Notes: a model not told the origin generated them from the sequence alone. A DNA stretch of 64,000 nt from Saprospiraceae bacterium (GCA_016717655.1 JADKFC010000011.1:119402-183401), one strand, 5' to 3'; counted from the stretch's first letter, positions 10,556-20,406 are shown. Made by a program: numbers and translations.

Positions 10556-11671
10556 ATGAGATCGATCTTTATATTATTGGCTTTTTTTTATTGTGTTTTG
10601 GATGGAAATGCACAATTGGTGAATGCGCCTAGCGGAGACAACCAGATATGTGAGGTTACTCAATATTTAGGTAGCATTGCCAATGTCAGTGTAAAATATA
10701 GCAGTCCCGGTGTCAAGGGTAGATCTGGTAAAATTTGGGGCAGTCTGGTACCTTGGGGTATGGAGGCCAACAATATTGGGAGTGCGAAAGAAATTCCATG
10801 GAGGGCCGGGGCTAATGAGAATACCGTAATCACCTTTTCGCATGACATGATGGTGAATGGCAATCCAATACCGGCAGGTAAATATGGCTTTCACGTTATA
10901 CCTCAAAAAGACATGCCATGGACCTTGATATTTAATAAAACTCATTCCGCCTGGGGCAGTTATTCTTATGATGCCAACGATGATGTAATGCGCGTAGAAG
11001 TGCAGCCCACACAGGGAGAATTTACTGAATGGTTGACCTATACATTCACTGACCGAAAACCCGAGTCAACCGTTTTGGAATTGAGGTGGGAAACTTTGGC
11101 CATACCCATGAATATTGCATTGCCAAACAGTAACGCTATCTATGTCAGTAAATTCAAAGAAGACTTAAAAGGAGGCAAGGGTTTTTATTGGCAAAACTAT
11201 GTTGAAGCTGTCAATTTCTGTGTATCCAACAACACCCACCTTGACCAGGCTCTGATCTGGGCCGAAAGTGCGATCAGCGGCACTTTCATTGGACAAAAAA
11301 ACTTTACTACTCTTTCAGCAAAAGCATCAGTCTTAGAAAAATTGGGAAGAACCAAAGATGCTGAAAATTTGATGGACGAAGCCATAAAACACCCTACTGC
11401 AGATGTGATTCAAATACATGGTTATGGTCGCCAATTGTTGAATTCAGGTATGAAGGGCAAAGCCCTTACCATTTTTGAGTACAATTATAAACATCATGGA
11501 GGGGACTGGCCATCACCGGCAGGTATGGTAAGGGGATTATCGGCCAATGGTAAATATAAAGAAGCATTGGAATTTGCAGAAAAAGCACTCTTGATAGCCC
11601 CGGATGAAACCAACAAAACCTTCCTCAAAACTGCCATTGAAAAGTTGAAGCAGGGAAAGGATATGAATTAG
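10556..11671 (+). CDS. Secreted DUF2911 protein with TPR-like tail
   Basis: Secreted or periplasmic protein of 371 residues. A signal peptide ends about residue 19 (GNAQ). Residues 40-180 form a DUF2911 domain (IWGSLVPWG, WRAGANENTVITFSHDMMVNG, IPAGKYGFHVIP, WTLIFNK, WGSYSYDANDDVMRV). The C-terminal half (about 215-365) has helical repeats resembling TPRs (ALIWAESAIS, KASVLEKLGRTKDAENLMDEAI, GKYKEALEFAEKALLIAPDE). DUF2911 proteins are widespread in Bacteroidota and their function is unknown. The stop codon abuts directly on a 9-bp tandem-repeat array. Confidence 0.8.
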   Translation: MRSIFILLAFFYCVLDGNAQLVNAPSGDNQICEVTQYLGSIANVSVKYSSPGVKGRSGKIWGSLVPWGMEANNIGSAKEIPWRAGANENTVITFSHDMMVNGNPIPAGKYGFHVIPQKDMPWTLIFNKTHSAWGSYSYDANDDVMRVEVQPTQGEFTEWLTYTFTDRKPESTVLELRWETLAIPMNIALPNSNAIYVSKFKEDLKGGKGFYWQNYVEAVNFCVSNNTHLDQALIWAESAISGTFIGQKNFTTLSAKASVLEKLGRTKDAENLMDEAIKHPTADVIQIHGYGRQLLNSGMKGKALTIFEYNYKHHGGDWPSPAGMVRGLSANGKYKEALEFAEKALLIAPDETNKTFLKTAIEKLKQGKDMN

Positions 11672-11870
11672 GTGTCGGAAGGGTCGGAGGTGTCGGAAGG
11701 GTCGGAGGTGTCGGAAGGGTCGGAGGTGTCGGAAGGGTCGGAAGGGTCGGAGGTGTCGGAAGAGTCGGAGGTGTCGGAAGGGTCGGAGGTGTCGGAAGAG
11801 TCGGAGGTGTCGGAAGGGTCGGAAGAGTCGGAGGTGTCGGAGGGGTCGGAGGGGTCGGAGGTGTCGGAAG
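11672..11870. repeat. 9-bp minisatellite (about 22 units)
   Basis: Pure tandem array of two interleaved 9-base variants, GTGTCGGAA/G and GGGTCGGAR, with some GAGTCGGAR, beginning at the base after the DUF2911 stop codon and ending about 40 bases before the next gene. Because the period is a multiple of three it stays open in frame (VSE/GSE repeats), but it has no start-codon context of its own and is not called a gene. Copy number in such arrays often varies. Confidence 0.92.
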
Positions 11871-11912
11871 TGTTGGATGGTTGGAATTTATTGGGTTAAA
11901 TAAAAAAAATAC

Positions 11913-12335
11913 ATGGATAAAAGAGCAAGTTTTTTCGTTAGGGTGACTTGGATATTCATGGTGCTAACGGCTGTCATACACAGTTTGAGTTTTTTCGCTG
12001 AACCCACGGCAGCCAATGAAACAGAAAGCCAGCTACTGCATTTGATGCAAAGTTATAAAGCAGACATGGGTGCCGGTTTTCACAGATCTATGGATGAATT
12101 ATTTACCTCAATCAGCGCCTGTTTGAGTTTATTGTGTTTATTGGGAGGCCTGGTAACTTTGTATTTATCAAAAGCCCCAATTGAAATAAAAATATTTCGT
12201 GGCATAATGTTGATCCACACTTTGATATTTGGAATTGCCTTTGTGGTTATGTTATTTTTTGCCTTTTTACCAGCTATTGTTTGTATGGGTCTCATTTTTA
12301 TAACATCTGGCGCAGCGGCTTATTTTTTAAAATAA
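11913..12335 (+). CDS. Small membrane protein, function unknown
   Basis: Protein of 140 residues with four predicted helices (about 8-28, 63-86, 94-116, 119-138) and short loops. The N-terminal helix and the HRSMDELFTSISACLSLLCLL segment recall small uncharacterised four-helix families of Bacteroidota and Leptospira. No catalytic residues are evident. It is preceded by the minisatellite and followed by a divergent-looking AT-rich gap before the OmpA-family gene. Confidence 0.65.
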   Translation: MDKRASFFVRVTWIFMVLTAVIHSLSFFAEPTAANETESQLLHLMQSYKADMGAGFHRSMDELFTSISACLSLLCLLGGLVTLYLSKAPIEIKIFRGIMLIHTLIFGIAFVVMLFFAFLPAIVCMGLIFITSGAAAYFLK

Positions 12336-12368
12336 AACAGCAATTTTTCTTAATTCAACGTATTTCTA

Positions 12369-12402
12369 TTGTAGAGAACGATAATTTTTCGAAATAATTT
12401 TG
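12369..12402 (+). promoter_or_regulatory. Possible promoter of the DUF1508-OmpA gene
   Basis: TAATTTTG at 12395-12402 matches the Bacteroidota -7 element. The only upstream TTG, at 12369-12371, gives a spacer of 23 bases, longer than ideal, so only the -7 part is convincing. Confidence 0.3.
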
Positions 12403-12452
12403 TTTTTCTGGTATAATGCATTACTTTTATCATGTAACCAAAACAAAACAAC

Positions 12453-13576
12453 ATGATAACACAGCGCGATGACGATTACCTGATTTGTAAAGAATATCAA
12501 GCCAGAATCGACCAGAAATCATCCGAATACCCCGGATTTATCACCTTTCAACATACTAACGGCAACCATTATTTTGCATGGGTCAATGGCGATGAAATCA
12601 TCATGCGGTCAGAAGCTTATCCTGATGAAGAACGCATGGTCAGGGGGATAAAGGCAATTCTTAAAAATAAAGATATCCCACAGCGATACAAGGTAGAGGA
12701 AGCGCATGGCGTTTACTTTTTGTTGTTGTTTGGTGGGGGTGACCACCAGGAACATACGGGTAATATGGAGAGTCACAATGAAATTGGTAGAAGTTGTCCT
12801 AAAAAAAGCAGGGAAGAAATACTGGCAATGTTAATGTTTAACGGTGCAGATTTTGCAAAAGCGGCGGTGCCTATGGCAGCTGCAGCAGCAGGGCTTGCAG
12901 CCGCGGTGAGTTTGGTAGAAATGCCAAAGGCCGAAGCTCCAAAAGTTGAAATTCCAGCAGCAGCGGCCGTTCCTCCTCCCGTAGCTGGTGCTGCTACGAC
13001 ATCTGCTTTTAATTGGAAGTGGTTGCTTCCACTCTTGTTGCTCATTCCAATTTTCTTTTGGTGGAAAAGCTGTAATAACAAAAAAGAGGAAGTACCTACC
13101 GCAATTGTACCGGCCAACACACCAGATACTACCACTGCGGTTACAACACCAACCACCCTCCACCGGCAGCTCCTGATTGTGATTTGAATTGGATTCTTTT
13201 TGAATTTGATAAAGCTGATATCACAAGTACGGCTACTTCAGAATTGACCACCATGGCCAATATTCTGAAAAAAGATGGAGGCTACACAGCATTACTGGTA
13301 GCCCACACAGATGCAAGGGGAAGCAACAGCTACAATGACAACCTTTCTCAAGAAAGGGCAATGGCAGCAAAAAATTCACTTGTAGGTATGGGAATTGATG
13401 CAGCAAGGATTACTACCCGGGCCTCCAGTGAAAACCAGCCCATTGCTACCAATACAGAAGATGATTCAGGAAGACACTACAATAGAAGGGTTGAGTTGCA
13501 TGTGATGGACAGCAGCGGCAAAGAGATTTGCACCTCAATACCACCATCGGTGCCAGATGACCTAAAAATTAAATAA
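12453..13576 (+). CDS. DUF1508(YegP-like)-OmpA fusion membrane protein, frameshifted
   Basis: Predicted envelope protein of about 374 residues. Residues 10-100 resemble two degenerate DUF1508/YegP modules (HYFAWVNGDEIIMRSEAYPDEERMVRGI). An Ala/Pro-rich stretch follows, then a membrane helix (about 190-207, WLLPLLLLIPIFFWW), a Thr-rich linker and an OmpA C-terminal peptidoglycan-binding domain (FEFDKADIT, VAHTDARGSNSYNDNLSQERA, NRRVEL). The first frame ends at 13187, and the OmpA frame is open from upstream of 13150, so a one-base slip lies in the C-rich stretch 13150-13166. OmpA domains of this type bind meso-DAP peptidoglycan, agreeing with the MurE in this window. No signal peptide precedes the DUF1508 part, so that part would be cytoplasmic. 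Confidence 0.75.
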
Positions 13577-13578
13577 GA

Positions 13579-13604
13579 GAAAGCGGGCTAGTCCCGCTTT
13601 TTTT
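13579..13604 (+). terminator. Rho-independent terminator after the OmpA-family gene
   Basis: Stem AAGCGGG (13581-13587) pairs with CCCGCTT (13593-13599) around a five-base loop and is followed by a run of T. Confidence 0.85.
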
Positions 13605-13732
13605 ATGCCAATATTTCAGAGTTATAAAAGCCTGATTGTCAAAATGGCAGCACAAAGTATGTCCAATCAGACATAAGGTCCTATTTACCGCAATGGCACA
13701 ATTTTGTTGGTTAGTATTCAAAACAAGTAACC

Positions 13733-16351
13733 ATGAACCTCAATCAATTTACGATCAAAGCGCAGGAAGCGGTTCAAAGAGCGCAGCAGTTGGCCATGCA
13801 ATACAACAATCAGTCAATAGAAGCTGCTCACCTAATGAAAGCCATCCTGGATGTAGATGATAATGTAAGTCCGTTTATTTTTAAAAAATTAGGTCTAAAT
13901 CCTACCATAATCCAAAAGACGGTGGATGCAATGGTTCAAGCCATACCCACCATAGCTCAGCCCGAACCCAACCCCTATTTGTCGAGAGAAGCAACAGAAT
14001 GGGTGCAGCGCTCCAGTTTATCGATGAAAGAACTGAATGACGACTTTGTCGCTATTGAACACCTTTTACTGTCTGCTGTATCCTCGCGCAATCCGGTTGC
14101 TCAAATGCTAAAAGATCAGGGCGTAACCGAAAAAGCACTCAAGGCCGCAATTCTGGATCTGCGAAAAGGTAGCACCGTAAAATCACAATCGGCTGAGAAT
14201 ACTTATAATGCATTGAACAAGTTTGCTGTCAATCTCAATGAAAAAGCAAGGAATGGAAAATTAGATCCAGTTATTGGAAGAGAAGAAGAAATCAGAAGGG
14301 TCTTGCACATTTTAGCGCGAAGAACCAAAAACAACCCTATTCTAATTGGTGAACCAGGTGTAGGTAAAACCGCCATTGTAGAAGGTTTGGCTCACAGAAT
14401 CGTTGAAGGCGATGTGCCATCAGATCTCAAGGACAAGGAAATCTTTGCACTCGATATGGGCGCTCTAATAGCAGGTGCCAAATACCAGGGTGAGTTTGAA
14501 GAAAGGCTAAAATCGGTTGTCAATGAAGTAATAGCGGCAGATGGTAGCATCTTTTTATTTATCGATGAAATTCACACCCTTATTGGGGCAGGTAAAACAC
14601 AGGGGGCCATGGATGCAGCCAATATCTTAAAACCTGCACTAGCCAGGGGAGAACTGAGGGCAATCGGAGCAACCACCCTGGATGAATATCAAAAATACTT
14701 TGAGAAAGACAAAGCACTAGAACGAAGGTTTCAAATTGTGTTTGCAGATGAACCCTCTGAAGAAGATGCCATCTCTATACTTAGGGGACTAAAAGAAAGG
14801 TATGAAACCCACCATAAAATCAGCATCACTGATGAAGCCGTAGTGGCCGCAGTCCAATTATCGACACGCTACATTACAGACCGTTTTTTGCCGGACAAAG
14901 CCATCGACCTTATTGATGAGGCAGCTGCTAAGCTCAGGTTAGAAATGAATTCCATGCCGGAAGAACTGGATGAAGTTGAGCGAAAAATCAGACAGCTGGA
15001 AATTGAGCGGGAAGCTATGAAAAGAGAAGAAGACAAAATCAAGCTCGACAGGATCAACAATGAGTTGGCCAATTTGGAAGAACAGCGAAGTAGCTTTAAA
15101 GCAAAATGGGAAAGTGAGAGAGAGGTAATGACAACCATCCAACAAGCCAAAGAAGAAATAGAGAGGCTAAAGTTGGAAAGTGCAAGAGCAGAAAGAGAAG
15201 GCAATTATAGTCTGGCTGCTGAGATCCGTTATGGTAAATTACCGGAAGTGCAAAACAAGTTGGAAGAAGGAATGTCAAAGCTAGCCGAAATGCAGGAGCA
15301 TGGAAAGCTAATGATGAAGGAGGAAGTGGATGCAGAGGATATAGCAGACATTGTGAGCAAATGGACAGGAATTCCCGTCACCCGGATGCTGCAATCAGAG
15401 AGGGAAAAACTGATTCACCTGGAAGCAGAACTTCAAAAAAGAGTGGTAGGACAAGATGAAGCAGTAGAAGCAGTTTCTAATGCCATTAGATTGAGCAGAA
15501 CAGGATTATCCAATGAAAACAGGCCTATCGGATCTTTTCTATTCCTTGGTACAACAGGGGTGGGCAAAACAGAATTGGCGAGAGCGTTAGCAGAGATGTT
15601 GTTTAATGATGAACATCTGATGACCCGAATTGATATGAGTGAATACCAGGAGAAACACAGTGTTTCCAGGCTCGTGGGAGCCCCTCCGGGATACGTAGGA
15701 TATGATGAAGGAGGACAGTTAACAGAAGCAGTGAGGAGGAAGCCCTACAGCGTTGTGTTGTTGGATGAGATCGAAAAAGCTCACCCAGATGTATTTAACA
15801 TATTGTTGCAGGTATTGGAAGACGGAAGACTTACAGATAACAAAGGAAGGGTTGCCAACTTCAAAAATACCATTGTTATCATGACCTCCAATATGGGCTC
15901 TGATCTGATCAGAGAAGGTTATGAAAAAATGAAGCCAGGTGAAGAAGAGGAAACCATTGAAAGAGCAAAAGCAGCCGTTTTTGCATTGTTAAAAGGAATG
16001 GTCAGACCAGAATTTCTCAACAGAATTGATGAGGTAATTATGTTCAGGCCTCTCGACAGGAGCGACATTGCTGCCATTGTAAAGATACAATTAAAAGAAT
16101 TGGATCAAATTCTTGCCAAGCAGGAAATTACTGTAGAATATACTCCGGAATTTCTAGATTGGCTGGCCTATGAAGGTTATCAACCAGAATTTGGTGCCAG
16201 GCCTTTGAAAAGGGTGATTACCAAAAAAGTACTTCATGCTTTGAGCAAACAAATGCTGCTCAATAAAATACAACCCAAGAGTAAAATCTTATTGGATGTG
16301 TTTGATGGTACAGTGGTATTCAGGCAGCCAGAAAAAGCTATAGTTAAATAA
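13733..16351 (+). CDS. clpB: ATP-dependent chaperone ClpB
   Basis: Cytosolic AAA+ disaggregase of 872 residues that resolves protein aggregates together with DnaK. It has the N-terminal Clp-N domain (1-150), NBD1 with Walker A GEPGVGKT at about 206-213 and Walker B IFLFIDEIH, the long coiled-coil middle domain (about 410-530, rich in Glu/Lys/Arg), NBD2 with GTTGVGKT at about 606, and the ClpB C-terminal domain ending at the usual length. The frame is complete with no breaks. It is a single gene between two terminators. No CIRCE-like or heat-shock operator was recognised upstream. Confidence 0.97.
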   Translation: MNLNQFTIKAQEAVQRAQQLAMQYNNQSIEAAHLMKAILDVDDNVSPFIFKKLGLNPTIIQKTVDAMVQAIPTIAQPEPNPYLSREATEWVQRSSLSMKELNDDFVAIEHLLLSAVSSRNPVAQMLKDQGVTEKALKAAILDLRKGSTVKSQSAENTYNALNKFAVNLNEKARNGKLDPVIGREEEIRRVLHILARRTKNNPILIGEPGVGKTAIVEGLAHRIVEGDVPSDLKDKEIFALDMGALIAGAKYQGEFEERLKSVVNEVIAADGSIFLFIDEIHTLIGAGKTQGAMDAANILKPALARGELRAIGATTLDEYQKYFEKDKALERRFQIVFADEPSEEDAISILRGLKERYETHHKISITDEAVVAAVQLSTRYITDRFLPDKAIDLIDEAAAKLRLEMNSMPEELDEVERKIRQLEIEREAMKREEDKIKLDRINNELANLEEQRSSFKAKWESEREVMTTIQQAKEEIERLKLESARAEREGNYSLAAEIRYGKLPEVQNKLEEGMSKLAEMQEHGKLMMKEEVDAEDIADIVSKWTGIPVTRMLQSEREKLIHLEAELQKRVVGQDEAVEAVSNAIRLSRTGLSNENRPIGSFLFLGTTGVGKTELARALAEMLFNDEHLMTRIDMSEYQEKHSVSRLVGAPPGYVGYDEGGQLTEAVRRKPYSVVLLDEIEKAHPDVFNILLQVLEDGRLTDNKGRVANFKNTIVIMTSNMGSDLIREGYEKMKPGEEEETIERAKAAVFALLKGMVRPEFLNRIDEVIMFRPLDRSDIAAIVKIQLKELDQILAKQEITVEYTPEFLDWLAYEGYQPEFGARPLKRVITKKVLHALSKQMLLNKIQPKSKILLDVFDGTVVFRQPEKAIVK

Positions 16352-16352
16352 A

Positions 16353-16386
16353 AAAGGAAGGGGACAAGAAGTCCCCTTTTCTTTTT
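16353..16386 (+). terminator. Terminator after clpB
   Basis: Stem AAGGGGAC (16358-16365) and GTCCCCTT (16371-16378) with loop AAGAA, followed by T-rich sequence and preceded by an A run, so it could also work from the left-running operon side. Confidence 0.85.
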
Positions 16387-16417
16387 ACCCAAAAGTGATC
16401 TTAGTTCACACAAATAT

Positions 16418-19093
16418 TTACAACTTTATAAAACTTGCTGATTTTACTACACCTTGCGTTGAAGTGGCCTTAATAATGTAGAAACCATTTGGTAGCGTTT
16501 CTACTAAAAGTGTAGGATCTCCTTTTGTGTAGGAAGTTTTTACCAAATTCCCATTCAAATTATATACCTGCAAATTAAATATTGTGAAATGATCTGGAAC
16601 AGCAACTGACAATTTGTGGGACGCGGGGTTAGGAAAGACTGCCAGCTCACCATAAAGATCCGTAGTGCTTGTAGGGATGACATCTTCAAAATTCAATACC
16701 GGTCTCAAGTTCTCACTCTTGGTTACAACAAGACCCAACTCATTCTCTACACTTATGACCTTTGATAAGACCGTATTGGAATTGGATTTGATATGTAGAT
16801 TTAATATGTCTTGGGCCGGATTGAGTTCAAGGCCATCATTCAACAGATCACTATGACCCGCCAAACACAAAACTATATATTTATCATCAAATTCATTGAA
16901 TGATACATCGTTGAAGTAATTGCTTGAAACAGAATTCAAAACAAAATCTGATGTTTTTTTGATGATCAATTGAAGTCCTTTAACCTTGGCAGAATCTTGG
17001 TTCAATATAGGAATTTCATAAACCTCTCCATTATATAATAGTTGGTCATCCATAGCGATATTCAAATTTCCAACCATAGAACTTCCTTTCAAAATATCGT
17101 TGTTGATATCTCCCACTTTAACTCCTAAAAACTGAAGTGTTTCGAAAGGCGACGCGGAAGGTAATTCAGTATTATATGATCCCCGGAAAAAATATTCATT
17201 CGCAGAAAAAAATTGCCATGGACTTTCAAAAGTCATAGTATTGTTTTTTCTAAGGTTCAAATTTTTAATCAAGTTTAAATCTTTTTGATCAATATTACCA
17301 TCTACATTCAAATCCAACTGATCCATTTGATATCTATTAAAGTAATCATTCTTCAAAATAGATTCAGCCAACAAAACAACATCTTGCACATCAATTCCGG
17401 AATGAAAATCAGTATCGACTTTTTTAGGCTTAATGATATTATTAGCAGGGTCATAAGAAATTTCCACACAATTGTTGTTGGCCGTAGAAAAGCCGTTGTA
17501 TATTTCTACATCCTTAACAGGAATTTTATTCACATCTGTGAAACAGATTTTCCGAAAGTTACTTGTGCTAGCATCAATCCAAATGTGTTGGGTATAAAAA
17601 TACTCAAATAAATTATCCCAATTAAATATGGCCCAATTTCTGGTTATCATGTATTGGTTAGGGCTTATAGAATCAATATCATCATTGTAGAATAATGAAA
17701 AATTATTGCATTCTGGATTCAATATGGGACCCACATTTTGGGGATTTACCAGAGGATTTAAACTAAGATCATAGGGAGAAGCCTCAGTTGTATTTATGGT
17801 GATATCAGCAGGCCACTCTACTGCATCTAAAAGCGTGTGTCCGCTGCTACAATTACCTATAGGTGTATTCCATGCTTTGGTATCGCAAATATCACAATCC
17901 AAATTTTGCAATAGATGCAAACGTATGATTTGTGTATATTCAACAGCTGGTGCAGCTTTGTCTGCCCAATTCAAATATGAATATTTTTTGAGAATTAGTT
18001 TAACATTTCCTGGTTCAAAAAAATCATGAAGTACTATGTTTTCTCCCAAAATGACACAACTATTGACATCAAATTGAGGCAAAATATCTTCCTCGTTCAC
18101 AGCCATAAATAGTGCAAGATTTTCAGTGGTAGGGTTGTCCGCCAAGGAATTTGGCACATTAAATAACTCGATATCGCAAGGCCACTCAACATCATCCACT
18201 ATAGAATGTCCTGAAGCGCATTGACCTACCGGCTCACACCTGCTTTTGGTATCACAAACATACAGTACAGAATCACACGCAGCCTCTATTAGTGTAATTT
18301 GACCCTGGCAGCTTGTTTGGGAAACTGTGTCCGTAACAGTAGCCAAATAGGTCTTTCCTACATCACTATAATTTACAGAATAATTTGATAGTGCCAAGCC
18401 ATTGTGTTCTAAGTCGAATTGATAGAAATAGGAACAGGCGTAGCCGGTACCCGTCAGGATGAGATCAGGAGTTAATAGTGTTGAACCTCTCCTGTAAACT
18501 TCCACTTCAGTTATAGACCTACAGGTCAGGTCAGTCCTTCTGACCGGATTTTGCTCGATTGTAGCCAGTGTTATAGCCTGATTGTAATTGCCGAACTGAT
18601 CTTCTACCGTCAAAATGATGTTCACAGGATTAGGAGTTTCGCAATTTAAGACAGTGGGAAAAATGGAGAGCGTTACCGTGCTGCAATGGTCAAACGAGCC
18701 ATTATCAATCTGGTGGGGTTGTAAAAGATATTGATTATTATTATCTAAGGTAATAATCACATTTTGTTTGGCAATGGCAACGGGTGCAGATTTGTCTATT
18801 AAGGTAACATGAGTAGTACATAGACTTGAATTACCATTAAATTTTGAGGCTATCAATGTTACATCATACTGGCCCAAGACCGGTAAGAAATTATCAGATA
18901 CTGTTAAAAGATCATAATTCATCGAGCCACTATCAATTTCAATGGCCTTTACCAGCCTGTCGCATGACGCAGGTTCGACGGAGACAGTAATTGCCTTTTT
19001 ACAAATAGCGGTTTGTCCCTCTGAAAAATGTGTGTATCCCAAATTGAAGATCAGGATAAAAATTATTTTAAACAAAAGTTGAATTTTTCTCAT
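16418..19093 (-). CDS. T9SS-exported surface protein with duplicated Cys module and dockerin-like repeat
   Basis: Secreted protein of 891 residues, last gene of the sigma-factor cassette. It has a signal peptide (residues 1-27, ending SEGQ), Ig/HYR-like beta domains, then two copies of an unassigned Cys-containing module beginning CDTK and containing G.C.SGH...D.VEWP.DI (about 278-308 and 397-431). A dockerin-type EF-hand pair follows (about 558-615; LDLNVDGNIDQKDLN), then a cohesin-like or Ig-like domain and a C-terminal T9SS type A sorting domain (about 818-891: VFPNPASHKLSV, VYNLNGNLVKT, LPNGFYIIKA). It starts 32 bases after the barrel protein gene. It is presumably exported to the cell surface by the type IX system. 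Confidence 0.8.
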   Translation of the reverse strand: MRKIQLLFKIIFILIFNLGYTHFSEGQTAICKKAITVSVEPASCDRLVKAIEIDSGSMNYDLLTVSDNFLPVLGQYDVTLIASKFNGNSSLCTTHVTLIDKSAPVAIAKQNVIITLDNNNQYLLQPHQIDNGSFDHCSTVTLSIFPTVLNCETPNPVNIILTVEDQFGNYNQAITLATIEQNPVRRTDLTCRSITEVEVYRRGSTLLTPDLILTGTGYACSYFYQFDLEHNGLALSNYSVNYSDVGKTYLATVTDTVSQTSCQGQITLIEAACDSVLYVCDTKSRCEPVGQCASGHSIVDDVEWPCDIELFNVPNSLADNPTTENLALFMAVNEEDILPQFDVNSCVILGENIVLHDFFEPGNVKLILKKYSYLNWADKAAPAVEYTQIIRLHLLQNLDCDICDTKAWNTPIGNCSSGHTLLDAVEWPADITINTTEASPYDLSLNPLVNPQNVGPILNPECNNFSLFYNDDIDSISPNQYMITRNWAIFNWDNLFEYFYTQHIWIDASTSNFRKICFTDVNKIPVKDVEIYNGFSTANNNCVEISYDPANNIIKPKKVDTDFHSGIDVQDVVLLAESILKNDYFNRYQMDQLDLNVDGNIDQKDLNLIKNLNLRKNNTMTFESPWQFFSANEYFFRGSYNTELPSASPFETLQFLGVKVGDINNDILKGSSMVGNLNIAMDDQLLYNGEVYEIPILNQDSAKVKGLQLIIKKTSDFVLNSVSSNYFNDVSFNEFDDKYIVLCLAGHSDLLNDGLELNPAQDILNLHIKSNSNTVLSKVISVENELGLVVTKSENLRPVLNFEDVIPTSTTDLYGELAVFPNPASHKLSVAVPDHFTIFNLQVYNLNGNLVKTSYTKGDPTLLVETLPNGFYIIKATSTQGVVKSASFIKL

Positions 19094-19125
19094 AGTTAAT
19101 GTTATTTAAATTGATTCAATAAATA

Positions 19126-20400
19126 TTACCTTCTCCCCTCGAAAGACAGGCCAAATCCAATAGTGGGTATCAACAAATTGTGCACATTTGTAGATTTTTG
19201 AGTAGGTAATTTTTCTTTTCTATATAGGAGTGAAAATACAATATAGGCTTTATCGCTGTTTGGCAATCGGTAGCTTGCTTTATGACTTAACGTAATATAA
19301 GGATTCAAAACAAGGCCTGACTTTCTTGTTGCCCAAAGTCCGGCATTGGCTAAAAAAGAAGGAGTTTGCTCATTGATTTGCAGTATGTCGGTACCAATGC
19401 CCAACGTGTGAGTCAAATTCCACTTTCCTGAAAGTGGCCATTTTAAAGCCATGCTAGGCATGATGCCAATCCGATAATCACTTAGATAAAAGGTGCCTTG
19501 CGTCTCTGTTAGCTTAATGGCCGTTGTATTACCCAAAACAGGGGTAATGTTTCCTGCAGGATCTATGATCAACTGCGTGGTGTCTATTACTTCATATTCT
19601 TCCTGTCGCGAGAAATTATAGCCAAAGGCAGTTTGCGCTCTCCATAATTGAAAACTAAGACCTGTTGACCAATAATTGTTTAGATTTTTAGAGACTTGCC
19701 ACGATAGGTATTGCACATTGCTTCGCAACCGATGACCATCGAAGTCAGAGGACGGTACTATTTTATTGTCCCCCATCACAAAGGCCCATCCAAGCCCTGC
19801 TTCCATACTTTTTGCATACTTATTGTCGGGATTTTGAAAATAGCTAGCCTTTCGTTGTAGGATAGGCATTTCAACTCTATCCTGTTTAGTGTTCGGTAAG
19901 ATGTGCAGACTATTAATAGGCTGGAAAAATAACTGGCTCTGTTGAGGTTCTGAATCTGGCTGCAATGGTTGGGCAGTATTAGCAAATAAATAAGCACTTT
20001 TAGCTTCCTGATTTACAACATTGTCTCTTACTTTTTTTCTTTGATTTCCAGTTGATTTATATAAATACTTGCCAAATGTGGGTTTTGTATCACCAACAAA
20101 ATAACCTTGTGCCACCCTATTTAATTTGCTTATTTTTTCATTGGCCAAGGTCAATTCATTCCTTAAAGAATCTACCAAAACAGAATCATCGCAGATCACT
20201 AGTTTTAAGTAATTTTCTTTATAAAGATGCATCATCATGCCTCCCAAAATGAGTCCCAAAAAGAGTGGTAAAATAAAATATCTCCTCCTCTTTTTGCCAA
20301 TGGGAGCTTCATGACGAACCGAATTCCATAGTTGTTGGGTGTCAACATCCGGTTGCCACTCTTTTACTTTTTTTATGATATCGTCTTCGTTATAATCCAT
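19126..20400 (-). CDS. Single-TM protein with outer-membrane-barrel-like C-terminus; candidate transenvelope anti-sigma factor
   Basis: Protein of 424 residues directly downstream of an ECF sigma gene (six-base gap). Residues 1-41 are a short cytoplasmic region with a GKKRRRY positive stop, followed by one membrane helix (about 42-58). Then come a heptad-like helix (about 70-100) and a Gln/Pro-rich linker (about 100-190). The last 220 residues are made of alternating hydrophobic/polar strands with aromatic caps (YLSWQVSKNL, WSTGLSFQLW, YRIGIMPSMALKW, YIVFSLLYRK, IPTIGFGLSF), which is the look of an eight-strand outer-membrane barrel. Gene order and topology suggest an anti-sigma factor that itself reaches the outer membrane. 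This is inference: the N-terminus shows no recognisable zinc-type anti-sigma motif. Confidence 0.6.
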   Translation of the reverse strand: MDYNEDDIIKKVKEWQPDVDTQQLWNSVRHEAPIGKKRRRYFILPLFLGLILGGMMMHLYKENYLKLVICDDSVLVDSLRNELTLANEKISKLNRVAQGYFVGDTKPTFGKYLYKSTGNQRKKVRDNVVNQEAKSAYLFANTAQPLQPDSEPQQSQLFFQPINSLHILPNTKQDRVEMPILQRKASYFQNPDNKYAKSMEAGLGWAFVMGDNKIVPSSDFDGHRLRSNVQYLSWQVSKNLNNYWSTGLSFQLWRAQTAFGYNFSRQEEYEVIDTTQLIIDPAGNITPVLGNTTAIKLTETQGTFYLSDYRIGIMPSMALKWPLSGKWNLTHTLGIGTDILQINEQTPSFLANAGLWATRKSGLVLNPYITLSHKASYRLPNSDKAYIVFSLLYRKEKLPTQKSTNVHNLLIPTIGFGLSFEGRR

Positions 20401-20406
20401 TATGCT

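Noticed and set aside
11672..11899. 75-residue ORF of VSE/GSE repeats
   Set aside because: Entirely a translation of the 9-bp minisatellite; starts at GTG directly after a stop codon and has no independent gene context.
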